DNA from: a virus
Virus record (IMG/VR): IMGVR_UViG_3300034521_000115
Location: 1 to 28,570 of that record
Reading direction: 5' to 3' (one strand)
DNA: 28,570 nt
Shown here: positions 1 through 5,142 of the stretch, one piece after another
How the letters are laid out: every line of letters begins with the position of its first letter
Position numbering within the stretch: the first letter of the stretch is position 1
Notes under the pieces: generated by a model
What the model was told of the DNA's origin: nothing
The model's database searches: none
Seen by the model: only the letters and a program-made list of their open reading frames with translations
Position numbers and translations under genes: made by a program

Positions 1-31
1 CCCATTCTTCAAGAGTTAACATTTGAAGCAT
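1..31 (-). CDS. Excisionase-like protein, N-terminal ten codons only
   Basis: A leftward reading frame opens with ATG at 29-31 and runs off the window edge. The visible residues are MLQMLTLEEW, or MLTLEEW from the second ATG at 20-22. That opening resembles phage excisionases of the Xis type, whose N-terminus in lambda reads MYLTLQEW. A good ribosome binding site (AAGGTGA on the minus strand, about 38-44) precedes the ATG. The position also fits, because xis and int normally lie at the far end of the leftward operon that starts at PL near the repressor. Only ten residues are visible, so the family call rests on a short motif plus context. Confidence 0.5.
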   Translation of the reverse strand, partial: MLQMLTLEEW

Positions 32-104
32 ATGCGATCACCTTATTACTTCACTAACTGCTTAGTCTCAGCATATCGACCCTGCATGGTCGGTTAGTTT
101 CTCC

Positions 105-193
105 ACAAAACAGAGAAGAGCATCAGTGGTCACAACTATCAGGATAGATCGGGTTATGACCCTGTCATCCGGGGATACTCTTCTCTGTTTTGT
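105..193. repeat. Perfect 16-bp inverted repeat, arms 105-120 and 178-193
   Basis: ACAAAACAGAGAAGAG at 105-120 is the exact reverse complement of 178-193, with 57 bases between. The right arm directly follows the U-run of the DicF-like terminator on the minus strand. It could form a second hairpin in the leftward transcript or bind a protein; function unknown. Confidence 0.8.
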
Positions 194-254
194 AAAAAGG
201 GCGGTACCAGCCGGAAGCAAGGGTACAAACTGGTACCGCCAAGACTACACACAG
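194..254 (-). ncRNA. dicF: DicF-like small RNA with intrinsic terminator
   Basis: On the minus strand a perfect 11-bp stem (GGCGGTACCAG at 240-230 pairing with CTGGTACCGCC at 210-200) is followed by C and five T (199-194), an intrinsic terminator. The stem, the preceding TTGGCGG and the tail closely resemble E. coli DicF, the Qin-prophage small RNA of about 53 nt that blocks ftsZ translation. DicF is made by processing and termination of a leftward phage operon, which matches the position and direction here. The 5' end at 254 is an estimate by analogy. The call is from memory of the DicF sequence; an Rfam RF00039 model scan would settle it. Confidence 0.6.
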
Positions 255-525
255 CATAAAGTTGTGGTGCCGGGTGCCTCCCGGTGCCTGGCGAAGGTTG
301 CACACCAGGCGGGTGGGTATCCACAGAAGGTCGACTGTCAGCCTCAACCTTAACCCGCGTGCGCTGAGCCGCATTCACCACAACGCTAAGGATTCTCTCT
401 GGTTGAAAATACTTAGCTGTTATGTGCCTGCTTTTAGCCACATCAGGCGAGGTGGATCCTGGTTATTCCCCAACAACAAGGATTCGGTTATTATGTAACC
501 CTCCCCAGCAACGATAAGGACTTAT
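255..525. other. Noncoding, structured leader stretch upstream of the DicF-like RNA
   Basis: I see no convincing gene here. It holds three hairpins: 270-284 (CCGGG, loop TGCCT, CCCGG), 286-310 (GCCTGG with CCAGGC) and 429-449 (GCCTG with CAGGC). The minus-strand GTG-started frame at 154-441 (95 residues) has no good ribosome binding site and its composition follows the hairpins, so I do not call it. No strong plus-strand promoter for the unit starting at 526 could be identified. Confidence 0.4.
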
Positions 526-615
526 ATGAAACTATGTGTAGATAAGTATGAAGAGAAGCATTTGCCGTTAAGACAAAGGCCTCCAATGCCTCCAAAGCCA
601 CCCAAGGAAAACTGA
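526..615 (+). CDS. Proline-rich microprotein 1 (29 residues)
   Basis: A 30-codon frame begins at ATG 526 and is preceded by a good ribosome binding site, AAGGA at 516-520, five bases away. The peptide opens MKLCVDKYEEKH and ends LPLRQRPPMPPKPPKEN, so the last half is proline-rich and basic. By eye the pattern (VDK near the front, then LPxRxRPPxPP) recalls insect proline-rich antimicrobial peptides such as oncocin and pyrrhocoricin, which bind the ribosome exit tunnel; this is resemblance only. It is the first of three such small frames flanking or overlapping the membrane protein gene at 622. Its TGA is in frame with that gene and only two codons before its ATG, so the two are almost certainly co-transcribed and translationally coupled. 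Confidence 0.6.
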   Translation: MKLCVDKYEEKHLPLRQRPPMPPKPPKEN

Positions 616-621
616 GTTATT

Positions 622-1191
622 ATGACCAGAGACGATTATAACTTTTATATTCACTACTCTTATGTACTGGAGAAGATGAATTACACGTTGTTAACACGTA
701 TTGATAAATTAATAACGTTGATGTTAATCGTTCTCGGTTTTTCAGTTTTTGCACCGTACAGTAATTTATTTGTTTTTGGTTTGTTTGTTGCCGTGCTTTC
801 GGTTCTTCAATTGGTCTATCAGTTCGGCCAAGAGGCGGGGATTTCTAAAGAGCAAGCGAGGCATTATAAAAGACTGTTGATCGAGTCTGATACTCTTTCT
901 GAAGAACAGTTGCAAGCTAGATATTTAAAAATCCAAGATACGGATAGTAATCCATGGAAATCACTTGAACGAGCGGCTTTCATTCGAGCCTGCATCTTTG
1001 CTGGTGTTCCAACAAAGTACGACTTAACAACCAAAGAAAAATTTATAGCTTGGTGTGCGGGAGATCTACCTCTAGAAAATGAACTAACGGATATAAATGA
1101 TGGCCAACAAGCAGAATCCAGTTCACGGACATGTACCTCCGAAGCCGAAACCACCGAAACCGAAGAAATAAAAAATAATAGGATTGGATAA
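622..1191 (+). CDS. Two-helix membrane protein, SLATT-like
   Basis: This 189-residue protein has a short N-terminal cytoplasmic stretch, two closely spaced hydrophobic helices (about 30-46 and 48-67), then a charged helical region beginning GQEAGISKEQARHYKRLL, and an acidic, low-complexity tail from about residue 150. That plan matches the SLATT family (SMODS and SLOG-associating two-transmembrane effectors), which are membrane effectors in bacterial conflict systems; the match is by architecture, not by alignment. It lies in the immunity region, convergent with the repressor, where lysogenic-conversion and exclusion genes are often found. The tail-coding region also carries a second peptide in another frame (1097-1171), and the stop codon overlaps the next start (TAATG at 1189-1193). 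Base composition is AT-rich compared with the structural genes, typical of a moron. A role in superinfection exclusion is inference. Confidence 0.65.
   Translation: MTRDDYNFYIHYSYVLEKMNYTLLTRIDKLITLMLIVLGFSVFAPYSNLFVFGLFVAVLSVLQLVYQFGQEAGISKEQARHYKRLLIESDTLSEEQLQARYLKIQDTDSNPWKSLERAAFIRACIFAGVPTKYDLTTKEKFIAWCAGDLPLENELTDINDGQQAESSSRTCTSEAETTETEEIKNNRIG
1097..1171 (+). CDS. Proline-rich microprotein 2, nested out of frame
   Basis: In the +1 frame relative to the SLATT-like gene, tandem ATG codons (1097 and 1100) open a frame of 24 or 23 residues ending HVPPKPKPPKPKK. The motif is very like the ends of the peptides at 526-615 and 1191-1259, which is the main reason to believe it. The upstream CGGA (about 1088-1091) is only a modest ribosome binding site. 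In this overlap the SLATT-like frame codes a low-complexity acidic tail, as would be expected if the peptide frame were the constrained one. An alternative is that it reaches the ribosome by frameshifting from the longer gene. Confidence 0.4.
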   Translation: MMANKQNPVHGHVPPKPKPPKPKK

Positions 1192-1259
1192 TGAGTCGAC
1201 CAATAGAGCCTTTTCATATTCCACCTCGTCCCCGGCCACCAAATCCAGGCCCAAAGTGA
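1191..1259 (+). CDS. Proline-rich microprotein 3 (22 residues)
   Basis: The start overlaps the stop of the SLATT-like gene (TAATG) and is preceded by AGGA at 1180-1183. The peptide opens MSRPIEPFH and ends IPPRPRPPNPGPK. The core IPxxPRPPxP is strikingly like apidaecin (IPQPRPPHP), the bee peptide that traps release factors on terminating ribosomes; this is a by-eye comparison. Stop coupling, a clear ribosome binding site and a strong terminator 24 bases downstream support a translated last gene of a small operon. It is too short for standard gene callers, so it is likely unannotated in related prophages. Confidence 0.55.
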   Translation: MSRPIEPFHIPPRPRPPNPGPK

Positions 1260-1273
1260 GGGTTACTGATTTT

Positions 1274-1282
1274 TAAAGAGCG
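1274..1282 (-). promoter_or_regulatory. boxA-like element of a leftward nut site
   Basis: The minus strand reads CGCTCTTTA, the boxA consensus used by lambdoid N antitermination and by rRNA operons. It lies 120-160 bases downstream (leftward) of the candidate PL operators, where nutL is expected. A boxB candidate follows (CCC and GGG arms about 1250-1262) but its loop is not the usual purine-rich type. Confidence 0.45.
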
Positions 1283-1306
1283 AAGCGTCCGGTAGGGCGC
1301 TTTTTT
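1283..1306 (+). terminator. Intrinsic terminator of the peptide/SLATT unit
   Basis: AAGCGTCC (1283-1290), loop GGTA, GGGCGCTT (1295-1302) make an 8-bp stem with one G-T pair, followed by a T run to 1306. It ends the plus-strand unit and abuts the boxA element of the opposite strand. Confidence 0.85.
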
Positions 1307-1399
1307 GTTGCTAACGAATCATCCCGACTTCGTATTCCCAGGCGGCTACTTCGTGGGCGTCCTGCCTGTTCGTTTGTCTGTGGGGAAAGATAAAATGAA

Positions 1400-1440
1400 A
1401 TTGCGTGGTGTGCAAGTGTTTTTATTGCGATATATGCAAT
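1400..1440. promoter_or_regulatory. Left operator region: two operator-like sites
   Basis: Two sites of the form ATTGC-N7-GCAA(T/G) sit at 1400-1416 and 1424-1440, 24 bp apart. The same pattern and spacing recur in the right operator region (2205-2269), as expected for repressor sites. A weak leftward promoter can be drawn (TTGCAC at 1415-1410, TATCTT at 1392-1387, 17-bp spacer), which would be PL with its -35 covered by the first site. Confidence 0.5.
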
Positions 1441-1449
1441 TTGCGGGGT

Positions 1450-1473
1450 AAAAAAAAGCCACCTTGTGGTGGC
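1450..1473 (-). terminator. Intrinsic terminator after the repressor gene
   Basis: On the minus strand GCCACC (1473-1468), loop ACAA, GGTGGC (1463-1458) is followed by eight T (1457-1450). It ends leftward transcription of the repressor before the left operators. Confidence 0.9.
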
Positions 1474-1492
1474 CGATGAAGAGTATGCTGAC

Positions 1493-2185
1493 TTAATTGT
1501 GTCGCTTAAGGGTTTGCGACTGACTGATTAAGACCTTTCCAAAGACCATGAATCGGTGTTCGTTTTCGCTGGTGATTCCCCATTCACGGTAAATCTGGTT
1601 ATCAGAAATTACCAACAGTTTGTCTGGTATCATTTGCAGTCGTTTAACGTATATTTTGTCGTCAAAACCAAAGACATAGATACCATCACCATCGAACTGA
1701 TTGATGCTGACATCGACGAAGATTAGATCTCCAGGCTCAATGGTTGGACACATACTGTCCCCACGAACGTTGATGACTTTTATGTGATTGGCAGGTCGGC
1801 CGCCAAACATCGATAAAGCATTATCAGTTCTGTATTCGATAGCATGAATCACATCAATGACATCACCACCCTGGATAAGGCCATTTCCCGCACTGGCACT
1901 GACATCCAGCAATTCAATACGGAATACATCCTTCACCTGCGTATCACCCTCATTAATACTGTTTTTACATACAGTATTATTTTTGAGCTCAGAGGTAAAG
2001 AGTTCTGCAATTTCAACGCCTAAGCTCTTGGCAATATTGCCCAGGGCTTGCTCGGTAAATTGCTTCTGCTTACCTGTCTCAAGGCGCGAGATATTCGCCG
2101 AATCCACACCAATGGCTTCAGCGAGGTCGGCAATTTTCATGTTCTTCGCTTGGCGAAGTTGTCTAACTCGGTTTCCTATGCTCAT
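1493..2185 (-). CDS. CI-type repressor (HTH plus S24 autoprotease)
   Basis: This 230-residue protein has an N-terminal Xre-type helix-turn-helix (about residues 5-60, with LAEAIGVDSANISRLETG as the recognition part) and a C-terminal LexA/CI S24 peptidase domain. The autocleavage site is probably Ala99-Gly100 in VSASAGNGL; the nucleophile is Ser144 in RGDSMCPTIEPGD and the general base Lys181 in YVKRLQ. It would hold the lysogenic state by binding the operators at 1400-1440 and 2205-2269 and be inactivated by RecA after DNA damage. Length and layout resemble YmfK of e14 and other lambdoid repressors. It is divergent from the Cro-like gene and followed by its own terminator. Confidence 0.93.
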   Translation of the reverse strand: MSIGNRVRQLRQAKNMKIADLAEAIGVDSANISRLETGKQKQFTEQALGNIAKSLGVEIAELFTSELKNNTVCKNSINEGDTQVKDVFRIELLDVSASAGNGLIQGGDVIDVIHAIEYRTDNALSMFGGRPANHIKVINVRGDSMCPTIEPGDLIFVDVSINQFDGDGIYVFGFDDKIYVKRLQMIPDKLLVISDNQIYREWGITSENEHRFMVFGKVLISQSQTLKRHN

Positions 2186-2282
2186 GCGTTTATTACATTT
2201 CTTTATTGCGAGTTAAGCAAATCAACTTGCGCAATTTAATTGCGTCAAATAACATGCACATGGCGCAATAATTGGAGGGTGT
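2186..2282. promoter_or_regulatory. Right operator/promoter region between repressor and Cro
   Basis: Three dyads are centred near 2213, 2237 and 2261, 24 bp apart. The first (2205-2221, ATTGC-N7-GCAAA) and third (2253-2269, CATGC-N7-GCAAT) match the left-operator pattern; the middle one (2227-2248) is a good inverted repeat whose ATTGCG half-sites face outward. A rightward promoter can be drawn as TTGCGC (2227-2232), 17 bp, TAACAT (2250-2255). GGAGG at 2274-2278 is the ribosome binding site for the Cro-like gene. Confidence 0.65.
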
Positions 2283-2543
2283 ATGCAATCACCATTACGA
2301 AATGTGCGTAAGGCGCATGGTTTTACATTACAGCATGTAGCTGATTGTGTTCAGGTCAATCAGGCGACGTTAAGCCGTATTGAGAGACTGGAGCAGGTTC
2401 CATCCATCGATCTAGCGGAACGTCTCGCCAATTTTTTTAAGGGGGAAATTAGCGAAATGCAGATTCTCTACCCAGCTCGTTTTCAATCTAGTCAAAACCA
2501 GAGCGAGCTGAAACCACAGGAACAGGAGGTGAGCCGTGGGTAA
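2283..2543 (+). CDS. Cro-like Xre-family regulator
   Basis: An 86-residue protein made almost entirely of an Xre-type helix-turn-helix (residues about 5-60; ADCVQVNQATLSRIE is the recognition region). It is divergent from the repressor and first in the rightward operon, the place of Cro, which shuts off the repressor and early promoters during lytic growth. The start has a strong ribosome binding site (GGAGGG). Its end overlaps the next gene by eight bases. Confidence 0.85.
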   Translation: MQSPLRNVRKAHGFTLQHVADCVQVNQATLSRIERLEQVPSIDLAERLANFFKGEISEMQILYPARFQSSQNQSELKPQEQEVSRG

Positions 2544-3105
2544 GCGTCACTGGAAAATAGAAAAGCAGCCTGAGCCGTATGTGAAGGCTGTCAAGAAAAC
2601 AATAGCAGCATTTCCTGGCGGTTATGCCGAAGCAGCTGAATGGCTTGACGTAACAGAGAACGCGCTATTTAACCGCCTTCGAGCAGATGGAGATCAGATT
2701 TTCCCGCTTGGCTGGGCAATGGTGTTGCAGCGAGCAAGTGGTACTCACTACATCGCTGATGCTGTCGCACAGTCTGCTAATGGAGTGTTTGTATCGCTTC
2801 CGGAAGTTGAGGACGTGGAAAACGCTGATATCAACCAGCGTCTGCTGGAGGTTATTGAGCAGATCGGCAGTTATTCAAAACAGATTCGTTCAGCTATCGA
2901 AGACGGGGTGGTGGAACCTCATGAGCGGACAGCCATTAACGACGAGCTGTATCTGTCAATTTCGAAGCTCCAGGAACATGCAGCACTGGTCTACAAAATT
3001 TTTTGCGCCCAGAAAAGAGTGACGCCCGCGAGTGTGCAGCTCCGGGCGCCGTGGCGTTTTGTGTCTGTGGAGAAACTAACGCATGAACAGTTTAACGGCA
3101 AATAA
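2536..3105 (+). CDS. YmfL-like putative regulatory protein
   Basis: This 189-residue protein starts with GTG at 2536 (AGGAGG at about 2522-2528) and overlaps the Cro-like gene. The N-terminal part reads PYVKAVKKTIAAFPGGYAEA and continues into a helix-turn-helix-like segment (AAEWLDVTENALFNRLR), followed by a helical C-terminal half. It resembles YmfL of the e14 prophage, found at the same position after the Cro-like gene in several lambdoid phages, where CII would lie in lambda. A CII-like establishment role is possible but not shown by the sequence. Confidence 0.65.
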   Translation: MGKRHWKIEKQPEPYVKAVKKTIAAFPGGYAEAAEWLDVTENALFNRLRADGDQIFPLGWAMVLQRASGTHYIADAVAQSANGVFVSLPEVEDVENADINQRLLEVIEQIGSYSKQIRSAIEDGVVEPHERTAINDELYLSISKLQEHAALVYKIFCAQKRVTPASVQLRAPWRFVSVEKLTHEQFNGK

Positions 3106-3319
3106 CTTTGTGTCGCAACAGCTGGTGGTCGGCATGGCTGTACACCAGTTGTTACGGCATGAATGCAGATTATCAAATGGCCAGGTCATTAGTAACCACA
3201 GAGGACGCGGCCAGGCTGTGGGCCAGAATCATCTGTATGACCGCATCAATGACGCTGCGGCGCGTGCCCGTCTCATCAATCTATTACCGAACCCTTCCGA
3301 GGTAAGGGGACGCAAATGA
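3083..3319 (+). CDS. Small conserved-looking phage protein, unknown function
   Basis: A 78-residue frame starting within the end of the YmfL-like gene and ending in an ATGA overlap with the next gene (3316-3319). I do not recognise a domain. It is rich in Asn, Arg and His and soluble by composition. I prefer it over the competing 65-residue frame at 3108-3305 because the overlaps on both sides are typical of a translationally coupled early operon. Confidence 0.5.
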   Translation: MNSLTANNFVSQQLVVGMAVHQLLRHECRLSNGQVISNHRGRGQAVGQNHLYDRINDAAARARLINLLPNPSEVRGRK

Positions 3320-3540
3320 TCAGGAAGATTATTAACTGTTTCACCAGCCAGTACCGTCATTGCCCATGTGAAGGGCAGTGGTATGCCACTAGCCGCGGTC
3401 ACGTTCTGCGCGTCAGCCTTGTTGATACAGAAAGCCAGAAGGTGGTCTGCGAACTATTGGGACGCGATTACACCCTCAGCTATCCGCTCATTGCGTTTCT
3501 TTCCGGGAGGAACTTTAAACGTATAGGAGGTGCGGCATGA
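3316..3540 (+). CDS. DUF4222-like small protein
   Basis: A 74-residue protein whose core (GHVLRVSLVDTESQKVVCEL, then GRDYTLSYPLIAFLSGRNFKRI) matches the pattern I know for DUF4222: a short beta-rich fold with RV..VD..QKV and a P...F...F ending. The role is unknown; such proteins sit between the regulators and the replication genes of lambdoid phages, as here. It overlaps both neighbours by a few bases, indicating one operon. Confidence 0.6.
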   Translation: MIRKIINCFTSQYRHCPCEGQWYATSRGHVLRVSLVDTESQKVVCELLGRDYTLSYPLIAFLSGRNFKRIGGAA

Positions 3541-4355
3541 GCATGGAGCTGATGGTCAAAGCGATGAAAATTCGTGTGGGTAACCCATTGCGGAAACTTG
3601 TCCTGATTAAGCTGGCTGATAACGCCAGCGATCAGGGAGAGTGCTGGCCTAGCTACCAGCATATTGCCGATCAGTGTGAGATCAGCAAACGCTCGGTTAT
3701 GAATCATATTGCGGCGCTTTGTGAGTCCGGATTGGTAAAAAAAATCACCCGGAAAGGTGACAAAGGTAACTCAAGTAATATCTATCGTCTGCATCTGGAT
3801 GGTGCAGGAAATTCACTAGGGGGTAGTGCAAATAATTCACTACCTAGTGAAGCAAATTCACCAGGTAGTGCAGGATATTCACCAGGGGGTAGTGCAGGAG
3901 ATTCACCCAGAACCAGTCACTCTTTTGAACCAGTCAAAGAACCAGTCAATGAACCAAAGACTATTGGTGCATCTGCTGAGGCATCTGCTCGGGTACGTTC
4001 AACTCGACTGGAATACTCACCAGAGTTTGAGCTGGCATGGCGGTCATATCCCGCGCGTGCTGGTGGCAATTCAAAATCAGCAGCCTTCAAAGCCTGGAAA
4101 GCTCGACTGAACGAAGGGGTAAATCCTGAAACCATGCTGGAAGGTGTGAAGCGTTACGCTGGCTGGGTATCTGCGACGGGTAACAGCGGCACGCAATTCG
4201 TGAAACAGGCTGTCACGTTCTTTGGCCCAGACCGCCATTTTGAAGAGTCCTGGGGAGTTCCATCGGTATCTGGCGCCAGAAGTGAAGATCCGTTTTTCAA
4301 GTCCAACTACGACAGCGTGGATTACAGCCAGGTCCCGGCAGGGTTCAGGGGGTGA
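3537..4355 (+). CDS. O-like replication initiator with internal origin
   Basis: This 272-residue protein starts in an overlap with the DUF4222-like gene (ATGAGCATG). Residues about 1-85 form a winged helix-turn-helix (CWPSYQHIADQCEISKRSVM, then NHIAALCESGLVKKI), as in phage replication proteins of the O/DnaD-like type. The middle (about 90-125) is low complexity, Gly/Ser/Asn-rich, and is encoded by the iterons at 3802-3906; then comes an EPVKEPVNEP linker and a C-terminal domain (about 155-245). Lambda O has the same plan: N-terminal DNA binding to iterons located inside its own gene, C-terminal helicase recruitment. No separate helicase or helicase-loader gene is evident next to it, so the host helicase is presumably recruited by the C-terminal region. 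Confidence 0.75.
   Translation: MSMELMVKAMKIRVGNPLRKLVLIKLADNASDQGECWPSYQHIADQCEISKRSVMNHIAALCESGLVKKITRKGDKGNSSNIYRLHLDGAGNSLGGSANNSLPSEANSPGSAGYSPGGSAGDSPRTSHSFEPVKEPVNEPKTIGASAEASARVRSTRLEYSPEFELAWRSYPARAGGNSKSAAFKAWKARLNEGVNPETMLEGVKRYAGWVSATGNSGTQFVKQAVTFFGPDRHFEESWGVPSVSGARSEDPFFKSNYDSVDYSQVPAGFRG
3802..3906 (+). repeat. Five iterons, probable replication origin
   Basis: Five 15-bp repeats of the form GTGnAnnnnATTCAC lie at 3802-3816, 3826-3840, 3847-3861, 3868-3882 and 3892-3906. Start-to-start spacings are 24, 21, 21 and 24 bp, about two helical turns and all multiples of three. The third copy (GTGAAGCAAATTCAC) is a near-perfect dyad. Position inside the initiator gene is the lambda ori arrangement. 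Three AACCAGTCA direct repeats follow at 3911, 3928 and 3940. Confidence 0.75.
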
Positions 4356-4373
4356 GTATGAGTCTAATGGCAG

Positions 4374-4880
4374 ATGTTCAAAAATTTATTGAGGAAAAAT
4401 CCTGGCTGCACTTCCAGCGACATCGCAAACGCTTTTGAAGGCTATCCGCGGCGGCGCGTTTTACAGACCGCAAGCAAGTTACGCCAGAGCGGGCGCGTTG
4501 CTCATCGCTACGAAGGCGAGACACACAGGCATTATGCACTGCACGAGGAACCAACCGCTGCAACCAAACCGGTGCGGAATTGCTATACCGGCACCAACGA
4601 CCCCCGGGTGATTTTGCGGCTGACCCGTAAGGCCGAAGAGCTTGAGTCGAAGGGGCTCTACCGACGCGCAGCAACGGTCTGGATGGAGGCATTCTGCGAG
4701 TGCCATTCTCCACAGGACCGAAACAAATTTCTGCAACGCCGTGAGCGGTGTTTACGCAAAAGCAAAAAGTTTGTTGCGTCAGGTGATGGATGGTATCTGT
4801 CTGGAAATTATGTGGGGCTGAATGACGATGTTAACACCATGCCAGCAGCAGGTGCTGGATATGCTGATTTCTTACCATAA
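4374..4880 (+). CDS. PerC-family regulator with a probable 5' frameshift
   Basis: The C-terminal half (about residues 85-130: RKAEELESKGLYRRAATVWM followed by EAFCECHSPQDR) matches the PerC family, transcriptional activators first known from EPEC and common in prophages. The N-terminal part (NPGCTSSDIANAFEGYPRRR) is a winged-helix-like domain. The stretch 4358-4394 reads MSLMADVQKFIEE in another frame, a natural-looking beginning for this protein; an extra A in the five-A run at 4395-4399 would join it to the rest. So the original start was probably 4358 or 4367 and the visible start at 4374 is a rescue. The end overlaps the next gene by 59 bases. Confidence 0.65.
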   Translation: MFKNLLRKNPGCTSSDIANAFEGYPRRRVLQTASKLRQSGRVAHRYEGETHRHYALHEEPTAATKPVRNCYTGTNDPRVILRLTRKAEELESKGLYRRAATVWMEAFCECHSPQDRNKFLQRRERCLRKSKKFVASGDGWYLSGNYVGLNDDVNTMPAAGAGYADFLP

Positions 4881-5142
4881 AGAACGTGGCTTTTCGCCAA
4901 CTTATCAGGAACTCGCCACCATGCTGGGTTACCGATCGGTGAATTCAGCAGTAGAACATCTCCGCGCGTTGGAGAAAAAAGGCGTCATCACGATAAAGCG
5001 TGGTGTGGCGCGGGGAATAACGCTTCACACAACTGTGAAGGACAACGAAGCCGCCGGGATTATCCGCGCATTACTTGCCAACGAAGAGAACGCGAAATTA
5101 CGTGCGGTCCATTGGCTACATGAGCGGGGAGTGAAGGTATGA
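4822..5142 (+). CDS. LexA DNA-binding-domain protein without protease
   Basis: This 106-residue protein begins like LexA: LTPCQQQVLDMLISYHKERG, FSPTYQELATMLGYRS, VEHLRALEKKGVITIKRG. That is the complete winged helix-turn-helix domain (residues about 3-68), but the S24 domain of LexA is absent, replaced by a 35-residue tail. It could therefore bind LexA-box-like sites without being cleaved in the SOS response; that is inference. It begins 59 bases inside the PerC-like gene in another frame, with ATG at 4822 or 4828, and ends in an ATGA overlap with rusA. Confidence 0.75.
   Translation: MTMLTPCQQQVLDMLISYHKERGFSPTYQELATMLGYRSVNSAVEHLRALEKKGVITIKRGVARGITLHTTVKDNEAAGIIRALLANEENAKLRAVHWLHERGVKV

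Noticed and set aside
154-441. Minus-strand 95-residue frame through the leader of the DicF-like RNA
   Set aside because: GTG start without a good ribosome binding site, spans the RNA hairpins and the DicF-like terminator, no recognisable domain.
864-1217. Minus-strand 117-residue frame with a hydrophobic start
   Set aside because: Lies antisense to the SLATT-like gene; its apparent signal peptide is the reverse of the acidic tail region and no ribosome binding site is seen.
3108-3305. Plus-strand 65-residue frame starting MCRNSWWSAW
   Set aside because: Competes with the 3083-3319 frame, which overlaps both neighbours as expected in this operon.
3802-3906. CRISPR-like repeat array
   Set aside because: Repeats are 15 bp with 6-9 bp gaps, encode protein, and fit replication iterons; no CRISPR array is present in the window.
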